From Spirochaetota bacterium (lineage in GTDB: Bacteria > Spirochaetota > Spirochaetia > DSM-27196 > PWMO01), in contig JAAAOR010000028.1 of NCBI GenBank assembly GCA_009908735.1, positions 1 through 5,949 on the forward strand: a stretch of DNA of 5,949 nt. Reading direction: 5' to 3'. Made by a program: the position numbers and the translations under genes. Below, piece by piece: positions 5,523-5,949 of the stretch (its first letter is position 1; every line of letters begins with the position of its first letter). The notes beneath the pieces were generated by a model. It did not search any database. It saw only the letters and a program-made list of their open reading frames with translations, and was not told the DNA's origin.

Positions 5523-5949
5523 ATGACGCTCGTCGCCCGCAACGCGCTTTTGCGCATCGGTCTGCTCTTCGTGTTTGTTTTTCTGCTGGTTTTCAGCGCT
5601 GGCGCGGTGTTTGTGATGGTTGCTGACATTTCGCTGCCCCTGGGCGAGCTGCAAGCGGGGCAGAGTTGGCTGGGACTGAGCTGGGACTCCGGCGAATACC
5701 AGATATACTGGTTGCTCGGGGGCGTGTTCGTGCAGGGGGTGGCCTCGTTCCTGGGCCTGTGGACCATGCTCCGAATGCTTCGAAAGACCACCGCCCCGGA
5801 GATGTTTTTCTTCTCGGTCTTTGTTTTTACCCTTGCCATCGACCTGGTCAAGGGCGGGCAGCTCTTCATCCTCATCATGCAGTATCCGCCGGTCTACGGA
5901 GCCATGCTGACCCGCCTCCTCCACTTTGGCCACTTCTTCGGCATATTCT
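5523..5949 (+). CDS. Multi-pass membrane protein of unknown function (3' end beyond window)
   Basis: The frame opens at ATG 5523 and stays open to the last base, giving at least 142 residues of a gene cut by the window edge. I do not recognise the family. Seen: a short N-terminus with Arg6 and Arg11, then four hydrophobic stretches at about 12-35, 61-84, 94-118 and from 128 on. The positive charges in the second loop (RMLRK, 84-88) and the polar, acidic 37-60 loop fit an N-in topology by the positive-inside rule. The opposite strand is open across most of the region, but its product is a Lys/Gln/His-rich string without protein-like features, whereas this frame gives coherent membrane helices. 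The -10-like TATACT (5510-5515) ends seven bases before the ATG and no Shine-Dalgarno sequence is present, so a leaderless start is likely. Whether a soluble signalling or enzymatic domain follows cannot be seen. Confidence 0.72.
   Translation, partial: MTLVARNALLRIGLLFVFVFLLVFSAGAVFVMVADISLPLGELQAGQSWLGLSWDSGEYQIYWLLGGVFVQGVASFLGLWTMLRMLRKTTAPEMFFFSVFVFTLAIDLVKGGQLFILIMQYPPVYGAMLTRLLHFGHFFGIF

Noticed and set aside
5436..5933. Minus-strand open frame of 165 codons ahead of the DUF2259 gene
   Set aside because: Charged, His/Gln/Lys-rich product antisense to a well-formed membrane protein; its frame merely runs into the divergent promoter region.
1..5949. Mobile element, CRISPR array, tRNA or rRNA
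   Set aside because: No terminal inverted repeats, transposase or integrase motifs, regularly spaced repeats, or tRNA/rRNA-like sequence were seen.

Overview
The window looks like chromosomal DNA from a free-living spirochaete, probably a high-GC member of Spirochaetaceae or a relative. This is an inference from three things: a DUF2259-type secreted protein (a family I associate with spirochaetes), a type 3 (archaeal/eukaryotic-like) prolyl-tRNA synthetase of the form that has lost its zinc cysteines, and several exported proteins with no obvious wider relatives. I see no phage, insertion sequence, CRISPR, tRNA or rRNA signature.

Layout, left to right. (1) 91-738 (+): a small, degenerate short-chain-dehydrogenase-like protein. 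(2) 772-2004 (+): a divergent SLC1/DAACS-type membrane transporter. (3) A 49-bp convergent gap holding a strong GC hairpin. (4) 2054-2734 (-): an exported, probably outer-membrane, protein of unknown function. (5) 2825-4033 (-): proS. (6) A 147-bp divergent promoter region. (7) 4181-4687 (+): an exported DUF4864 protein. (8) A second convergent gap (53 bp) with a GC hairpin. (9) 4741-5436 (-): the DUF2259 secreted protein. (10) An 86-bp divergent region. (11) 5523 to the window edge (+): the N-terminal part of a multi-pass membrane protein. No gene-free stretch exceeds 150 bases.

The genes do not form an obvious pathway. They read as mostly single-gene transcription units, each with its own promoter, in alternating orientation. 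Two points stand out. First, the proS reading frame is intact from its usual start to its usual C-terminal Tyr but lacks about 76 residues of the catalytic core, including motif 1 and the proline-binding TxE loop, joined precisely in frame. Second, three genes (91, 772, 5523) have a -10-like hexamer ending only 7-8 bases before the ATG and no Shine-Dalgarno sequence, which predicts leaderless mRNAs. The proS, DUF4864 and DUF2259 genes instead have clear Shine-Dalgarno sites. I did not find a convincing new multi-gene system; the transporter and dehydrogenase paralogues lacking family-defining residues are the most novel protein-level observations.
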